Both the position numbers and the translations under genes were made by a program. A DNA stretch of 64,000 bases from Nostoc paludosum FACHB-159 (GTDB lineage Bacteria; Cyanobacteriota; Cyanobacteriia; Cyanobacteriales; Nostocaceae): contig NZ_JACJTU010000006.1 in assembly GCF_014698835.1 (NCBI RefSeq), forward strand, positions 124,001-188,000, in the 5' to 3' direction. This document shows positions 9,750 to 19,036 of this stretch, piece after piece (within the stretch, counting starts at the first letter, position 1; each line of letters begins with the position of its first letter). The notes beneath the pieces are model-generated. The model was not told where the DNA came from, searched no databases, and saw nothing but the letters and a program-made list of their open reading frames with translations.

Positions 9750-10799
9750 CTAAACAGCACCACTGTTTTTGTTAAACAGAATCGCTATAGTTTTGAAAAT
9801 TAGCTTTAAATCGTACACCAAACTCCAATTTTTTTGATACTGCAAATCTAGGCGAATTACATCTTCAAAACTCCGGACTGTAGACCGCCCATTTACTTGC
9901 CATTCGCCAGTCATGCCGGGCTTGACATCTAAACGTTGCCATTCCGGTACTTCGTAGCGTTCCACTTCGTCGGGTGTGGGTGGTCTGGTACCGACTAAAC
10001 TCATTTCTCCTTTAAGGACGTTCCAAAACTGAGGTAGTTCATCAAGACTAGTTCGCCGTAAAAAACGCCCCACTTTGGTAATTCTGGGGTCATTTTCGTT
10101 CTTGAAAAATGCACCTTGCACTTGGTTTTTAACTTCAGATTTTTTTGCTTCCGCATCCACACACATAGAGCGGAATTTCCAAATTTTAAACCGTTTTCCC
10201 ATCCAACCGCAGCGGGTTTGACTAAAGAAAATGGGGCCTGGATCGTTAATTTGAATAGCGATCGCAATGGGAATACACAAAACTCCTGTAATTAATAACC
10301 CAACGATTGACCCTATAATATCTAAGAACCGTTTCATCCAAGATGCCACAGAAGGATGAGTCTTGGGTAACTGCTCGACTTGACGAGAAGTTGTCCTCCG
10401 ATTATCCATTAGGTCTTGTTGTTCTATTAGCGACCCATTGTCTACAGACTCTAGGGGAAAGACTTGATCCAATCCTGTGAGTTTTAAAACTGCCATCACT
10501 TGAGGTGTTACATTACGCAATCTGAATGCAATACCTTCAGCCTGGGCGTATTTAAAATTACTGACCAAGGCACCTAAACCACTACTATCCATAAAAGTAG
10601 TTTGGTGAAAGTCAATGATAATTTGCTTGAGATATGAATTGGGTTGGATTAAGCCTTGGCAGGTTTGCTTAAAGCCTAAAGCCTCCAGCACGCTCAACCG
10701 TGTGGGAACCTGCACTATAACCGTGTCGTTTAGGGAATGAACTGGAAAATCGACCTCTGTCGGTTGGCTAGTCATGAAGCTCTGCACTTTCGTTGCCAT
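9750..10799 (-). CDS. STAS domain fused to a bacterial sugar transferase (HepC-like)
   Basis: A 349-residue fusion. Residues ~15-125 form a STAS (anti-sigma antagonist type) domain with IIIDFHQTTFMDSSGLGALV, where the Ser of DSSG is the usual phosphorylation position. Residues ~155-345 form a polyprenyl-phosphate phosphosugar transferase: membrane span SIVGLLITGVLCIPIAIAI, NDPGPIFFSQTRCGWMGK, FKIWKFRSM, RRTSLDELPQFWNVLKG, VGTRPP, and PGMTGEWQVNGRS. It should load the first sugar phosphate onto undecaprenyl phosphate for exopolysaccharide synthesis, with the STAS part probably regulatory. The architecture is, as I recall, that of the heterocyst envelope polysaccharide protein HepC; the neighbours here are not a HEP gene island, so the symbol is withheld. 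Confidence 0.88.
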   Translation of the reverse strand: MATKVQSFMTSQPTEVDFPVHSLNDTVIVQVPTRLSVLEALGFKQTCQGLIQPNSYLKQIIIDFHQTTFMDSSGLGALVSNFKYAQAEGIAFRLRNVTPQVMAVLKLTGLDQVFPLESVDNGSLIEQQDLMDNRRTTSRQVEQLPKTHPSVASWMKRFLDIIGSIVGLLITGVLCIPIAIAIQINDPGPIFFSQTRCGWMGKRFKIWKFRSMCVDAEAKKSEVKNQVQGAFFKNENDPRITKVGRFLRRTSLDELPQFWNVLKGEMSLVGTRPPTPDEVERYEVPEWQRLDVKPGMTGEWQVNGRSTVRSFEDVIRLDLQYQKNWSLVYDLKLIFKTIAILFNKNSGAV

Positions 10800-10981
10800 G
10801 TATAATGTAATCTGCCAAACATTATTTTGTCCTTTGAAAATTACTTAACAGTAATCAGGACTAATTACTATTTGCTCTTTCTCAGATTGTCAATCGCCAG
10901 CGACGATTCACAATAGAACAAGAAGCTAAAAAATATTCTTGCTGTTGTGCCGACGCAATGCGATCGCGTTGCTTGGATCAA

Positions 10982-11779
10982 ATGATTGCTAAAACTACGG
11001 TTACACCTACCGCACGCCTGGTTGAGGTCTTCTCTGCCATTCAAGGGGAAGGACTGAATGTAGGGACTCGTCAGATTTTTATTCGCTTTGCTTTGTGTGA
11101 TTTGCGCTGCCACTTTTGTGATAGTGCCCACACTTGGAATGCACCTGTTAGTTGCCGGATAGAGCGATCGCCTGGATTGCGCGACTTTGAAATTTACTCT
11201 AATCCTGTCCCATTACCCATATTAATTGAATGGGTAGAAAGGCAAAATCTACCTTCCTTACACGATAGCATTAGCTTAACTGGGGGCGAACCACTTCTTC
11301 ATGCTCCATTTTTAACTCAGTTTCTACCCAAAGTGCGAGACATAACTGGCTTACCTATATATTTAGAAACTGGCGGACACCGCCCAGAACAATTGGCAAT
11401 GATTCTCCCCTACTTAGACTCTGTAGGAATGGATTTCAAATTGCCCAGTGTTAGCGGCGAAAGTCATTGGCAAGAACATGCAAAATCTCTCCAATTATGT
11501 CACGATTCATATTTAAATGTTTTTGTCAAGATAATTGTGTCTCAAAACACAGATCCCGCTGAATTGGAACGTTCAGCTTTATTGGTGGCAGATATCAGTC
11601 CAGATATACCAGTATTTTTACAACCTGTTACGCCTTTAGCAGAGTCTGAACAATTTTCTCCAATACCTGTACTTGCCCCTACACCAGATCGAGTTTTGAT
11701 GTGGCAAGCTTTGATGAAACAGTCTCTCAAACAAGTGCGGGTAATACCCCAGACACATAAAATGCTCAATCAACTGTAA
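10982..11779 (+). CDS. queE: 7-carboxy-7-deazaguanine synthase (radical SAM)
   Basis: QueE converts 6-carboxytetrahydropterin to 7-carboxy-7-deazaguanine in queuosine/preQ1 synthesis. Hallmarks are EVFSAIQGEGLNVGTRQIFI, the radical-SAM cluster motif CDLRCHFC (C-x3-C-x2-C), SLTGGEPLLH, and GLPIYLETGGHRP. The ATG at 10982 gives a family-like N-terminus (MIAKTTVTPTARLVEVFS). An in-frame ATG at 10958 would add eight residues encoded within a HIP1 octamer, and neither start has a clear ribosome-binding site. It is divergent from the STAS/sugar-transferase gene. Confidence 0.92.
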   Translation: MIAKTTVTPTARLVEVFSAIQGEGLNVGTRQIFIRFALCDLRCHFCDSAHTWNAPVSCRIERSPGLRDFEIYSNPVPLPILIEWVERQNLPSLHDSISLTGGEPLLHAPFLTQFLPKVRDITGLPIYLETGGHRPEQLAMILPYLDSVGMDFKLPSVSGESHWQEHAKSLQLCHDSYLNVFVKIIVSQNTDPAELERSALLVADISPDIPVFLQPVTPLAESEQFSPIPVLAPTPDRVLMWQALMKQSLKQVRVIPQTHKMLNQL

Positions 11780-11969
11780 AACTTGCTGCTACATCTACGT
11801 ATTACTAAAGATTTCGTGAAAGTCAAAATAAATTTATATGAAATTTTATTAGCTAAAAAAATATATTAATTTTTATTAAGCTTTTATCGAGCAATAAAGT
11901 TGCTAGCTATCAAAAAGCAGCTTTGCTGAAGCTAAAAGATTTTGGATTTACTTATTGAGATATTTTTAG

Positions 11970-11988
11970 GGGTGGGTATCGCCCACCC
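11970..11988. repeat. Perfect 7-bp inverted repeat GGGTGGG/CCCACCC
   Basis: GGGTGGG-TATCG-CCCACCC lies between the convergent genes queE and DUF3318. It has no T-run on either side in the right place, so it is a repeat hairpin or weak terminator rather than a canonical one. Confidence 0.55.
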
Positions 11989-12005
11989 AACCTACTTTCT
12001 GGTTG

Positions 12006-12650
12006 CTACAGTGCGCTTTCGTCCATCGTTCTGGACTTAGCTTTTGCTTTATTAGCACTGCGTTTGAGGGCAGAGAGCCTTGCTTCGTATTTAGAGCGCT
12101 GACGCTTGCTAGGAGTGTTATCAATCAGGGTTTTCAAGGCGCTACCAAGACTTTTGTAGGCGTTGGGGAGGGTATAACCAAAACGAGTTGCCAAGGCGAT
12201 CGCTTTTTCATCAGCATTGAGCAGCTCTTTTAGTTGCTTTTCCCCATTGTTCTTTTGATACAATCGCCAGCCTGACACGCCACACAGCGCTAAAGCTAAC
12301 ACCAAAAGCAATCCATCTTGTACCCACAATTCGCCGACAGCACCACCTAAACCGATGGCTAGTGCTGCCATTTCCCAGCCATCTTTGGGAATTGTGTCGT
12401 TTTGAACGCGAGCAACTTCATGCCAGAACAGCAGATTACGCTGATCCATTGCGAGGGTGTCCCATTTCACCAAGTCAATTTGAATTTCTACTTGGTCTTT
12501 ACCAATTTCTTCGCAGCGGATCAGGGGTGGATTGACCTCAGTGGTGCCTTCTACCGTGACCCAGCTCTGCAATTCTGGCGGTAGTAAGCCTTTCAACCGC
12601 CGGAGTTCACTCATTTCCGCTTTAGCAGAGGAGGTTGCATAGGATGTCAT
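12006..12650 (-). CDS. DUF3318 family membrane protein
   Basis: A 214-residue cyanobacterial protein of unknown function. It starts with a hydrophilic segment (EMSELRRLKGLLPPELQSWV) followed by LLFWHEVARVQNDTIP, which is typical of DUF3318. A hydrophobic hairpin follows at about residues 93-127 (MAALAIGLGGAVGEL, LLLVLALALCGVSGW). The C-terminal tail is basic, Lys/Arg-rich and predicted helical. It probably sits in the membrane with both ends cytoplasmic. It is followed upstream by the YbjN-like gene in the same direction, with a 77-base gap. Confidence 0.82.
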   Translation of the reverse strand: MTSYATSSAKAEMSELRRLKGLLPPELQSWVTVEGTTEVNPPLIRCEEIGKDQVEIQIDLVKWDTLAMDQRNLLFWHEVARVQNDTIPKDGWEMAALAIGLGGAVGELWVQDGLLLVLALALCGVSGWRLYQKNNGEKQLKELLNADEKAIALATRFGYTLPNAYKSLGSALKTLIDNTPSKRQRSKYEARLSALKRSANKAKAKSRTMDESAL

Positions 12651-12727
12651 AATATCCAGCCCCAGAAAATTTCAGTATATAGTGAGGGTATCACTTTGGA
12701 GTATAGCTATTTCAGTAACGATCCGTC

Positions 12728-13285
12728 TCACTCGTTGGGAAAACTTCCTCGTTTTTTTCGTGCTTCCATTGCCTTCTCCAGTAAATCTAGCAATCCTGGG
12801 GCTTCTTCCTGGATACTAAGTAATAGTCTTTCTCCAAGTTCTATATTTCCCGGATCGAGACCTGTCGCCATAACTTCTTTCAGGCGAGGGATCGCTATGC
12901 CATCGACAATCTGAATTAATCCACTCAAACAACGGTGAAATTGCTTTTCTGTAAGAATTGAGTCTTCCAGAGGGAACTCAATAATGGCACGGATTTCACC
13001 ATCAGATGGGTCATACTCCCATTGGAGCATTTTCGTTTCCCAGGAAATGGCAAGCATTGTCTGTAGGATAGCTCCCTTGTGAGGATGGTCTTGAATTCCT
13101 GCCAGAACTTGAGGTGCAAATACCCGAAAAAATTTTCCTTCTTCATCCAACTGAACAACTATTAGAAAATCTTCTAAGTTATCTGCTTCTACACCTGTTA
13201 TAATCCGGTCTTCTTCATCATCAAAACGATAGTCCCAACCAAGGTTATCTAAATACTTGGCAATTTGTTTGAGGTTAGCTCCCAT
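12728..13285 (-). CDS. YbjN-like / secretion-chaperone-fold protein
   Basis: A soluble acidic protein of 185 residues. The first ~130 residues (LKQIAKYLDNLGWDYRFDDE, then VQLDEEGKFFRVFAPQVL, and WEYDPSDGEIRAIIEFPLED) have the alternating pattern of the YbjN / type III secretion-chaperone-like fold, which is common in cyanobacteria. The C-terminal ~55 residues are a helical addition. The partner and function are unknown. It is probably co-transcribed with the DUF3318 gene. Confidence 0.68.
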   Translation of the reverse strand: MGANLKQIAKYLDNLGWDYRFDDEEDRIITGVEADNLEDFLIVVQLDEEGKFFRVFAPQVLAGIQDHPHKGAILQTMLAISWETKMLQWEYDPSDGEIRAIIEFPLEDSILTEKQFHRCLSGLIQIVDGIAIPRLKEVMATGLDPGNIELGERLLLSIQEEAPGLLDLLEKAMEARKKRGSFPNE

Positions 13286-13883
13286 AAAAGCCTCATAAGG
13301 AATGCTGGAGCAGCTGTTACCAGACCTAGTTTAACCTGCGAGTGGTAGTTGTTTGAGTTAGTATGGCTACTTATAGTAAATAGGGCATGGGACATTGGGC
13401 ATAGGGGAGCCACTGTATTAGCCATTGCCGACTTGTACTCCTTCGGAGAACCCGCAGAGTAGCAAGTGGCTTCATGGGGTATTGGAGATGAAAAAAATAG
13501 ATTTTCATGCTGGCGTGTGAACATTTTTTCTGAGAATCTTTTGTCCATTATTAAAGATGCGATAATTCTTTTTTACCAACTCTTAGGCAGTGGAAAATAT
13601 AGAATTGGTATCAGTGAGATTTTAGTATTATCTTCCAGGTTTGATAAATAGATTGCTATTAAGTATGCTGAGAGAATTTTAAATAAAAATGCAAATTTGA
13701 AGCTAAATTGAAAGAATTTATCCAAACGATACCAAGCTTTTCAAAATCACTAAAAACACCAACTACCGCTTTGAAAGGTGAATAAATATAGCGCAGAGGC
13801 TGGTAGAGTTTTATATGACAAGCAATAAATTGTTTTTACTAAAATAATTGTAGTGAATAATACATTTTTATTGTCTAGTAAGT
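13286..13883. other. Non-coding gap of ~600 bases before natF
   Basis: It contains a short GGGCATG/GGGCATA-type repeat (13381-13412) and a palindrome-rich repeat with TTGTACTCCTTCGGAG and GAGTAGCAAGTGGC near 13430-13470. The last 250 bases are AT-rich and end in the candidate NtcA site and promoter of natF. No convincing gene was found. Confidence 0.5.
13850..13863 (+). promoter_or_regulatory. Candidate NtcA binding site (GTA-N8-TAC)
   Basis: GTAGTGAATAATAC matches the cyanobacterial NtcA consensus GTAN8TAC exactly. It ends 20 bases before the natF ATG. That is closer than expected for class II activation, where the -10 element lies about 22 bases downstream, so activation would need a later start or the site could repress. 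Confidence 0.4.
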
Positions 13884-14981
13884 ATGAAGTTTATGCATAA
13901 ATCAGGTTTCATTGTAGCGATCGCCCCTCTAATATTTGCCATTACTGCTTGTGGTGGAGGGTCAGGGCAAACAACAAATACAGCCAGCAGCCCAGGTAGT
14001 AATCCAAATAATCCACCAGTACCAGCAACTCGAAATCGTTTGGATAGTATTAAAAGCCGCGGTCAGGTAATTTGCGGTGTGAGTGGTGAAATTCCAGGCT
14101 TCAGCTTTGTGGGAACTGACGGGAAATACAGCGGTATAGATGTAGATATTTGCAGGGCAATGGCAGCCGCTTTGTTTGACAAACCAGATGCAGTAGAATT
14201 TCGGAATCTCAATGCCAAAGAACGATTTACAGCCTTGCAAACTGGGGAAGTAGACGTTCTTAGCCGTAACACTACTTGGACTCTAAGTCGTGATACTTCA
14301 GTTGGTCTACAATTTGCACCCGTGGTCTTTTACGACGGACAAAGCATTATGGTTCGTAAAAATAGCAATATTAAATCCTTGGCAGATTTGAAAGATAAAG
14401 CTATTTGTGTTCAAACTGGCACTACTACCGAACAAAACTTAGCAGACCAAATGCGAAAAAGAGGCATCACTTATAAACAGATTGTCTTTGAAGACGTTAA
14501 TGTTACCTTTGCCACCTATGCTCAAGGGCGTTGCGATGGCATCACAGCCGATCGCTCGGCGTTGGTTTCTCGGCGCATAACCCTACCCAAACCAGAAGAC
14601 AATGTGATTCTTGAAGAAGTGATTTCTTCAGAACCCCTTGCACCAGCAATTGCTAAAGGAGACACCAGACTCAGTGATACCCTCAGGTGGGTGGTTTATT
14701 CTTTGGTAAAAGCTGAAGAGTTGGGCATTACTTCTGAGAATGTAGGTCAATTTGCCACTAGTAACGACCCAGATATTAAGCGCTTTTTAGGAACAGAAGG
14801 CAACCTTGGTGAAGGACTCGGCTTAACAAATGACTTTGCAGCACGAGTAATTAGGCACGTCGGCAACTATGGTGAGATTTACGATCGCAACCTCGGCCCC
14901 AAAACAAAACTGAATCTACCTCGCAGCCAAAACCAACTCTGGAATAAAGGCGGACTACTTTATTCTCCACCCTTCCGTTAG
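13884..14981 (+). CDS. natF: Amino-acid ABC transporter, periplasmic binding protein
   Basis: A 365-residue lipoprotein. A hydrophobic leader ends in the lipobox ITAC with Cys23, followed by a Ser/Asn/Pro-rich linker and a type-3 solute-binding domain (SRGQVICGVSGEIPGFSF, KYSGIDVDICRAMAAALF, DVLSRNTTWTLSRDT, LKDKAICVQTGTTTEQNL). This size and the GVSG...PGF pattern fit the general L-amino-acid binding proteins. The order binding protein, two permeases, ATPase matches natF-natG-natH-bgtA of Anabaena sp. PCC 7120 (the N-II system for acidic and neutral amino acids). Substrate range is inferred from that match. Confidence 0.88.
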   Translation: MKFMHKSGFIVAIAPLIFAITACGGGSGQTTNTASSPGSNPNNPPVPATRNRLDSIKSRGQVICGVSGEIPGFSFVGTDGKYSGIDVDICRAMAAALFDKPDAVEFRNLNAKERFTALQTGEVDVLSRNTTWTLSRDTSVGLQFAPVVFYDGQSIMVRKNSNIKSLADLKDKAICVQTGTTTEQNLADQMRKRGITYKQIVFEDVNVTFATYAQGRCDGITADRSALVSRRITLPKPEDNVILEEVISSEPLAPAIAKGDTRLSDTLRWVVYSLVKAEELGITSENVGQFATSNDPDIKRFLGTEGNLGEGLGLTNDFAARVIRHVGNYGEIYDRNLGPKTKLNLPRSQNQLWNKGGLLYSPPFR

Positions 14982-15038
14982 GACTGGGGATTGGAAACTA
15001 GGGACTAGTAAAGTTTGAATTATTATTACCAATGGCTA

Positions 15039-15944
15039 ATGACTAATGATTACCGTATTTGGAAAATTGTTGGGCAATTTTTTGCAGTATTTTTAATAGT
15101 AGTTATAGTCGTAATATTGTGGGAAAATCTCAACCGAAATTTGCAGCAATTGGGCATTCAGTTTGGATTTGATTTTCTCAAGCAACAAGCTTCTTTTGTT
15201 ATTGGTGAAACGCCTATTAGCTACAAACCAACAGATACGTATAGCCGTGCTTTATGGGTAGGGTTAATTAACTCTTTGCGAGTGGCGATCGCCGGAATTT
15301 TTCTCACCACAATTGTGGGTATCACTGCTGGAATTGCCCGACTTTCTGACAACTGGCTGGTACGGAATATCACAATGGTTTATGTGGAAGCTTTCCGTAA
15401 TACGCCCTTACTGCTGCAATTATTATTTTGGTACTTTGCTGTTTTTCTTAGTTTTCCGAAAACAGAAAATAAAATATCCCTTTGGGGTTTTATTAGCCTG
15501 AGTCAAAGTGGTTTAGAACTGCCTTGGTTTACTCTATCACCAGAGTTTTCCGCTTTATTGTTGGGGTTAACTTTTTACACGGGTGCGTTTATTGCCGAAA
15601 TCGTTCGAGGTGGAATTCGCTCAGTATCTCAGGGACAATGGGAAGCAGGGCGATCGCTAGGATTAAAACCAGGGTTGGTGATGCGGCTGATAATTTTTCC
15701 CCAGGCTTTGCGGGTAATTATTCCACCGTTGACGAGTCAATATCTGAACTTAACGAAAAATTCTAGCTTAGCGATCGCGATCGGCTACCCTGATATTTAT
15801 TTTGTCGCTTCCACAACTTTTAATCAAACTGGCAGAGCCGTAGAAGTAATATTACTAATTATGCTCACCTATCTCATACTAAGTTTGAGTATCTCTCTAG
15901 TAATGAATTTGTTTAATCGCACCGTGCAAATTAAAGAGAGATGA
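15039..15944 (+). CDS. natG: Amino-acid ABC transporter permease
   Basis: A permease of about 300 residues in the His/Glu/Gln/Arg/opine family. It has an N-terminal span, a ~60-residue periplasmic insertion as in AapQ/NatG proteins, and spans in the core. The ABC-contact EAA loop reads EAGRSLGLKPGLVMRLIIFP. The chosen ATG (MTNDYRIWKIVGQFF) lies inside three heptamer units (CCAATGG, CTAATGA, CTAATGA). A TTG at 15015 would add eight residues that simply translate the repeat. It is the second gene of the natFGH-bgtA unit. Confidence 0.9.
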   Translation: MTNDYRIWKIVGQFFAVFLIVVIVVILWENLNRNLQQLGIQFGFDFLKQQASFVIGETPISYKPTDTYSRALWVGLINSLRVAIAGIFLTTIVGITAGIARLSDNWLVRNITMVYVEAFRNTPLLLQLLFWYFAVFLSFPKTENKISLWGFISLSQSGLELPWFTLSPEFSALLLGLTFYTGAFIAEIVRGGIRSVSQGQWEAGRSLGLKPGLVMRLIIFPQALRVIIPPLTSQYLNLTKNSSLAIAIGYPDIYFVASTTFNQTGRAVEVILLIMLTYLILSLSISLVMNLFNRTVQIKER

Positions 15945-15975
15945 GAAGGTGAGGAGATAGGAGAGAAATAACCTA

Positions 15976-17127
15976 ATGACAAATGAAAAATTGATTTGGT
16001 TACGTAAAAATCTATTCAGTACTTGGTACAACAGCTTGTTAACTGTTGTGTCTTTGGTATTGTTGTTTTGGATAGCACAAAAAGTGATAAATTGGGCAAC
16101 GACTCAAGCACAATGGGCAGTAATTCAGGTTAATTTACGTTTATTTTTAGTTGGTAGATTTCCTCAAACACTATATTGGCGACCTTGGATTGTACTGGCG
16201 ATCGCTGCAATTTTAACCGCTATTACTGGGGGTGTATTCTTTAGCAAGCAACAGTTAACAAAACGCAAAATTGCTTTTTTTACATTTATAATTGGTGTTT
16301 TTTTAGTTATTTTACCGCTAGATTTTATCTACCGCTTGCAGTTACTATTAATTGGAGTTTTAATATTTGCAGGTTTTGGGATTGGAAGAAGATTTGCTAA
16401 AGTACTAACTCCTTGGCTTTGCCTATTATGGTTATTATGTTTCCCCATAATTCTGTGGTTAATTGGCGGTGGATTTGGATTGCAATCTGTACCAACTAAC
16501 TTGTGGAATGGTTTACTACTTACCCTACTAATGGCAGCAGTTAGTATTGTGCTTTCATTTCCCATTGGCGTTTTACTGGCTTTGGGACGAACAAGTGATT
16601 TACCGGTCGTGCGTTGGTTTTCTATCCTCTACATTGAAATCATTAGAGGAGTTCCATTGATTGGCATTTTGTTCCTTGCTCAGGTAATGCTTCCCTTATT
16701 TTTGCCAGCAGATGTGCGTTTAGATCGCGTATTACGAGGAATTGCTGGATTGGTTTTATTTAGTGCTGCTTATATGGCAGAAAATGTACGCGGTGGACTT
16801 CAATCAATTTCAAGAGGGCAAATTGAAGCTGCTAAAGCATTAGGATTAAACACAGCTTTGGTGGTTTTATTAATTGTTTTGCCCCAAGCTTTGCGTGCGG
16901 TGATTCCTGCGATCGTTGGACAATTTATCGGTTTATTTAAAGATACTTCGCTTTTATCTTTGTTGGGATTAATAGAACTCACAGGTATTGCCCGTTCTAT
17001 CTTGGCCCAACCAGAATTTCTTAGTCGCTATGCAGAAGTTTATCTATTTATTGGATTAATTTACTGGGTATTTTGTTATTCAATGTCTTTGGCTTCTCGG
17101 CGTTTAGAAAAACAGTTAAATCAGTAG
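15976..17127 (+). CDS. natH: Amino-acid ABC transporter permease
   Basis: A second, longer permease (383 residues) with an N-terminal extension of several hydrophobic spans ([35 protein letters not shown]) before the conserved core. The core includes [34 protein letters not shown], and the EAA loop [20 protein letters not shown]. The extension is characteristic of AapM/NatH-type subunits that pair with AapQ/NatG. It heterodimerises with NatG in the membrane. The gap to natG is 31 bases. Confidence 0.9.
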   Translation: MTNEKLIWLRKNLFSTWYNSLLTVVSLVLLFWIAQKVINWATTQAQWAVIQVNLRLFLVGRFPQTLYWRPWIVLAIAAILTAITGGVFFSKQQLTKRKIAFFTFIIGVFLVILPLDFIYRLQLLLIGVLIFAGFGIGRRFAKVLTPWLCLLWLLCFPIILWLIGGGFGLQSVPTNLWNGLLLTLLMAAVSIVLSFPIGVLLALGRTSDLPVVRWFSILYIEIIRGVPLIGILFLAQVMLPLFLPADVRLDRVLRGIAGLVLFSAAYMAENVRGGLQSISRGQIEAAKALGLNTALVVLLIVLPQALRAVIPAIVGQFIGLFKDTSLLSLLGLIELTGIARSILAQPEFLSRYAEVYLFIGLIYWVFCYSMSLASRRLEKQLNQ

Positions 17128-17164
17128 TAAGGAAATTATAAAAAATAAACTGAGGTGCATATCT

Positions 17165-17911
17165 GTGTCAACAACAGAAGAAAAACCGATAATTATTGCT
17201 GAAAATGTTCACAAGTGGTATGGCAAATTCCACGTTCTTCAAGGTGTGAGTTTGAGGGTAAATCGTAAAGAAGTTGTAGTTTTAATGGGGCCTTCTGGTT
17301 CTGGGAAATCTACTTTCATTCGCACATTCAATGCTTTAGAAGAATACCAACAAGGAAGGATTGAAATTGATGGTATTACTATAAGCCACGACTTGCGAAA
17401 TATTGAAGCAATTCGCCGAGAAGTCGGAATGGTATTTCAACAGTTTAATTTATTTCCCCATTTGACTGTGTTGCAAAATATTACTTTGGCGCCGATTTGG
17501 GTAAGGCGATCGCCAAAAATACAAGCTCAAGAATCGGCGATGAAACTACTAGAAAGAGTAGGTATTTTAGAACAAGCGCACAAATATCCAGGACAGTTAT
17601 CTGGCGGACAACAGCAACGGGTAGCGATCGCTCGTGCTTTAGCGATGCAACCTAAAATTATGTTGTTTGATGAACCCACCTCAGCCTTAGATCCAGAAAT
17701 GGTACGGGAAGTTTTAGATGTAATGCGAAGTCTCGCCCGCGATGGAATGACAATGGTAGTCGTCACCCACGAAGTTGGATTTGCCCGCGAAGTCGCCGAC
17801 CGAGTTATCCTCATGGATAGCGGTACTCTTGTCGAGTCAGCTACCCCAGAAACATTTTTCAGCAACCCTAAAGAAGAAAGAACGCGCAAATTTTTATCGC
17901 AAATTCTCTAA
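17165..17911 (+). CDS. bgtA: Amino-acid ABC transporter ATPase
   Basis: A 248-residue polar amino-acid ATPase with Walker [11 protein letters not shown]-loop [16 protein letters not shown], signature [16 protein letters not shown], Walker [15 protein letters not shown] and H-loop VVTHE. The start is GTG with GAGG about ten bases upstream. It completes the natFGH transporter. In Anabaena this ATPase is shared with the basic amino-acid transporter, whose binding/permease protein BgtB is not in this window. Confidence 0.92.
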   Translation: MSTTEEKPIIIAENVHKWYGKFHVLQGVSLRVNRKEVVVLMGPSGSGKSTFIRTFNALEEYQQGRIEIDGITISHDLRNIEAIRREVGMVFQQFNLFPHLTVLQNITLAPIWVRRSPKIQAQESAMKLLERVGILEQAHKYPGQLSGGQQQRVAIARALAMQPKIMLFDEPTSALDPEMVREVLDVMRSLARDGMTMVVVTHEVGFAREVADRVILMDSGTLVESATPETFFSNPKEERTRKFLSQIL

Positions 17912-18000
17912 AACCTCTGCGCCTCTTTGCGCTTACCTCTGCGCGACGGCAGTCGCTACAACGGGGGGAACCCCCGCAACACGCTGCCTCCCCTTTGCGT
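17912..18000. repeat. Dispersed repeat (CTCTGCG / CGGCAGTCGCTACAACGGG type)
   Basis: After bgtA, the sequence has CTCTGCGCCTCTTTGCGC, then a palindromic block with ACGGGGGGAACCCCCGCAA. This is a GC-rich repeat of the kind scattered between cyanobacterial genes. It fills the gap between bgtA and the LysR gene. Confidence 0.6.
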
Positions 18001-18018
18001 TTCACTTCTATCCCTTAT

Positions 18019-18906
18019 ATGGAATTGCGACATCTGCGCTACTTTATCGCTGTGGCTGAAGAACTACACTTCAGTAAAGCCGCCGAACGACTGCATATTG
18101 CTCAACCGCCGTTAAGCCAGCAAATTCAGCAACTAGAGGCGCAATTGGGAGTAGAACTGTTTCAGCGCAAAACCAAGCGACAGGTGCAATTAACCGAAGC
18201 TGGACAAGTATTTTTGCAAGAAGCTTATCAACTTTTAGCTCAACTCCAAAAAGCAATTGAGCTAACTCAAAAAATTGGCAGAGGTGAAAAGGGACAATTA
18301 CGAATTGGGTTTACTAGTTTGGTAACCTATAATTTGCTTCCTGTAATTTTGCGACAATTTCGAGAACAGTTTCCCGAAGTAGAGTTGATTTTGCAGGAAT
18401 TAACTACAACTGAGCAAGAACGATCGCTACAAGAGAGCCGCATTCATGTAGGCTTTGCTCATCCACCATTGGAAGACAACACGCTCAATCAAAAGTGCAT
18501 TCAGCAAGAAGCTTTAATTGCCGCTTTACCAGAAACTCATTTCTTAGCTGAACGAGAAAAGATTTCAGTGCGATCGCTAATCAACGAAAACTTTATCATG
18601 TTCCCTCGGCATTTAGGCTCTGGACTTTACGACCAAATTGTAAGCCTTTGCCAGCAAGGAAATTTTAGCCCGAAAGTCACTCAAGAAGCGATTCAAATGC
18701 AGACAATTATCGGGCTAGTTTCAGCAGGAATGGGAATTGCGCTCGTGCCGTCTTCGTTACAAAATCTTCAAAGAACTGGTGTAGTTTATCGTAGTTTCGA
18801 GGAGAAAACACCATTAGTAGAAACGGCTATAGTTTGGCGGGAAGAAGATATAAAGCCTGTAGTAAGGGAATTTCTACAAGTTGCAATGAGTATCTATAAC
18901 AAATGA
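18019..18906 (+). CDS. LysR-family transcriptional regulator
   Basis: A 295-residue LTTR. The winged helix-turn-helix is at residues 1-60 (MELRHLRYFIAVAEELHFSK, then RLHIAQPPLSQQIQQLEAQL), followed by the linker helix and an effector domain (GQLRIGFTSLVTYNLLPVIL, ...VGFAHPPLED). The sequence resembles CatR/BenM/AlsR-type regulators. An upstream TTG start would translate part of the repeat and is rejected. It lies 107 bases after bgtA in the same direction, so it might control the transporter, but LTTRs usually face their targets divergently. The target is unknown. Confidence 0.92.
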   Translation: MELRHLRYFIAVAEELHFSKAAERLHIAQPPLSQQIQQLEAQLGVELFQRKTKRQVQLTEAGQVFLQEAYQLLAQLQKAIELTQKIGRGEKGQLRIGFTSLVTYNLLPVILRQFREQFPEVELILQELTTTEQERSLQESRIHVGFAHPPLEDNTLNQKCIQQEALIAALPETHFLAEREKISVRSLINENFIMFPRHLGSGLYDQIVSLCQQGNFSPKVTQEAIQMQTIIGLVSAGMGIALVPSSLQNLQRTGVVYRSFEEKTPLVETAIVWREEDIKPVVREFLQVAMSIYNK

Positions 18907-19036
18907 AGACCGTTACGAGTTAGGCTTATTCGTAGCAACCTATTTATTGGGTTAAAAAAAATTTCACTAGATTGGCAATATATTATTGAAATGGAAATAT
19001 TTAAATCAAGTACCGCGATAAATTGGAATTACACCT

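Noticed and set aside
10958..10981. Upstream start for queE
   Set aside because: The eight extra residues are encoded by a HIP1 octamer and its flank and lack family similarity; kept only as an alternative.
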